Shown: piece after piece, positions 62,564 through 64,000 of the stretch
Layout: each line of letters opens with the position of its first letter
Numbering within the stretch: the first letter of the stretch is position 1
Assembly (NCBI GenBank): GCA_038373885.1
Contig: JAWZYV010013186.1
Coordinates: 372,001 to 436,000 of the forward strand
Direction: 5' to 3'
From: Cheiracanthium punctorium
Taxonomy: Eukaryota; Arthropoda; Arachnida; Araneae; Cheiracanthiidae
Length of the DNA: 64,000 nucleotides
Position numbers and translations under genes: made by a program
Notes under the pieces: generated by a model
Seen by the model: only the letters and a program-made list of their open reading frames with translations
Databases searched by the model: none
Told to the model about the DNA's origin: nothing

Positions 62564-63075
62564 TGTTCTTGTTACTTATTAAGTATCATCAGAACCATTT
62601 AATTAAGACACAGCTTTACTTCCAATGAGAAAAAGGGGAAAAAAAACTTTCACTTTATTAACATACTTTCTCTCACATGCGTTAAATACAATCACATTCA
62701 ACTACACATCGTCGAACAGAACAAAATTCCATGTGTGTTCTAGCGATTACCGTTATTCTTACAGTTAAGCAGTGAATGTTTACACAGTTAATACATTACA
62801 AAAATTCCTTTAAATAAATTACAAAAATATGAAAAAAATGAATTTTAAATCGTAAAATTATTTACAATCAATACATAAATTAAAAAATAATATTCTGAAT
62901 ACTTTGATTAATTTTTAACAAGAATTATTATGCACTGAAATATTATTTTCTGACTCCATGTTTGCTTTAAGAAAAACGCATATCTTGGCTGCATGGTCGC
63001 GCCATCTAGATTTGCTACTTATAATTAATTTCATTTTGTATAGTAAACAGCTTTAGCGATATACTTTCTCCTACA
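62564..63075 (-). repeat. Probable 3' LTR of a Ty3/gypsy element
   Basis: On the minus strand the segment starts TGTAGGAGAAAGTATATCGC directly after a purine-rich GGTAGGGGAATAA (candidate polypurine tract) and ends near GTAACAAGAACA. It contains AATAAA at 62655-62660 (minus strand). It lies downstream of the integrase C-terminus at 63582-64000. The 5' LTR is outside the window, so the limits are inferred from TG...CA ends only. Confidence 0.4.
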
Positions 63076-63581
63076 TTATTCCCCTACCAGTAACTAAGTT
63101 ACGATACTAGAAAAACCTGGTAGGAGAAATGTTAGAATATGGATATTAGAGAAAATTGGATCAATTTACACTTGGATATACTTCACTAGAAAAAAACGAA
63201 CCCATACAGGTTACAATTGCAAAATGTCTAGGATTATACTAAAAATATCCAAACACATGCCTGTACATACCATTAGGATCATTAAACATTTAGCAAAAGA
63301 AAAACTGACTAACCTGAACCTACTTTGCTAGCCTGGTGCAGTAAATTAAATAGTTTGACTTTATACCTCACCAGCACCCTTAAAATGCAATGCATCAAAT
63401 AAATCTATATACAGTTATACATACACTTATAAGTAATTAAATGTTGATGAAAAACATACAGTATACATTGAATACTAACATTGACACTTAAATTGAACTT
63501 AATTGTAAACAGGTGCACAATATTGTTTCCATTTTTGTAAAATGTAAGTCAGGTATTAGCAGTAATTGTAAAGGTCCACCA
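63076..63581 (-). other. Non-coding 3' part of the Ty3/gypsy element
   Basis: About 500 bp between the polyprotein stop and the candidate polypurine tract (about 63076-63090). No long frame is present, so there is no sign of an env-like gene. Confidence 0.45.
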
Positions 63582-64000
63582 CTATGTTCTGAACCTGACT
63601 GGAAGTCTGATTGTTCTGCCAGAGCGAGAGTTTGTCTGGATAGGAGCATCAGATGTGCTTTGAGGAGGGTCCCCAGTTGTGTTCGAATCATTTAATGGTA
63701 TATGATGGTTTGGTAAGTCATCAGTTTTGATGAGATAAGCAGGTTTAAGCCTGTCAATAGAAATATTTTTTTCCTCTTTACCTTTCATTTGTAAGGTAAA
63801 ATATTTTGTATTCCTTTCTAATACTTGAAAAGGGCTATCATATGCTGGCTCGAGTGATTTTTTTACCCTATCCACTCTTACAAAAACATGCGAACATGAT
63901 TTTAGATCTTTATGCACAAAGATATTATGCTGCTGAGTCTTAGGAGATTTTATTGGTGCTAGGGAAGCCATATATTGCTGAAGCTTGTTGACAAAACTGT
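63582..64000 (-). CDS. Ty3/gypsy retrotransposon polyprotein, integrase C-terminus (partial)
   Basis: The minus-strand frame is open from the window edge to a stop at 63582 (about 139 codons visible). It reads FVNKLQQYMASLAPI, FVHKDLKSCSHVFVRVDRVK, LEPAYDSPFQVLERNTKYFT, NISIDRLKPAYL, and ends SGRTIRLPVRF. HVFVRxDxVxxxLxxxYDGPFxVLxR...VSIDRLKPAxL is the C-terminal integrase segment of arthropod Ty3/gypsy pol proteins. No stop or frameshift is seen in the visible part. Gag, protease, RT and the integrase core lie beyond position 64000. Confidence 0.88.
   Translation of the reverse strand, partial: SFVNKLQQYMASLAPIKSPKTQQHNIFVHKDLKSCSHVFVRVDRVKKSLEPAYDSPFQVLERNTKYFTLQMKGKEEKNISIDRLKPAYLIKTDDLPNHHIPLNDSNTTGDPPQSTSDAPIQTNSRSGRTIRLPVRFRT

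Overview
The window is eukaryotic nuclear DNA. It is strongly AT-rich, carries one intron-rich gene with canonical GT-AG introns, and has no operons or bacterial signals. The gene is the 3' part of a eukaryotic-type glutamate synthase (GOGAT, fused GltB-GltD type) on the + strand. The large introns and the surrounding pogo/Tigger, hAT, piggyBac-type, Helitron and Ty3/gypsy sequences, together with tRNA-derived SINEs, point to an arthropod. A chelicerate such as a spider is plausible, but this is inference from genome style and not a species call.

Layout: 18 coding exons between 120 and 51742 join in frame to 864 codons plus TAA. They cover the end of the FMN/synthase region, the C-terminal beta-helix domain, a linker, the [4Fe-4S] cysteine clusters, and the FAD- and NAD(P)H-binding folds of the small-subunit-like half. 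The amidotransferase and most of the FMN domain lie upstream of the window. A long AT-rich 3' UTR or downstream flank follows, with an AATAAA at 53806. From about 56.2 kb to the end no host gene is recognisable; this part is a field of mobile elements and ends in the 3' part of a Ty3/gypsy polyprotein on the minus strand with a probable LTR.

Mobile DNA: almost every intron longer than 2 kb holds non-autonomous elements that can be delimited by inverted termini and target-site duplications. There are about ten TA-flanked pogo/Tigger-like elements, some with remnants of transposase 3' ends. There are several hAT elements with 8-bp duplications, including two nested cases, two TTAA-flanked piggyBac-type elements, and two GGTACTT-ended elements with 8-bp duplications that may belong together. 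There are also a Helitron Rep fragment and a Helitron-like terminus followed by a minisatellite. Two SINE families (three and two copies) carry tRNA-like heads; three of these five copies have clear target-site duplications.

No CRISPR array, operon, phage, toxin system or other new cellular system was seen. The points most worth a second look are the two SINE families, the nested insertions, the GGTACTT-ended pair, the minisatellite-bearing Helitron-like element in intron 9, a 46-codon open segment behind a good splice acceptor in intron 11, and duplicated palindromes in intron 5.
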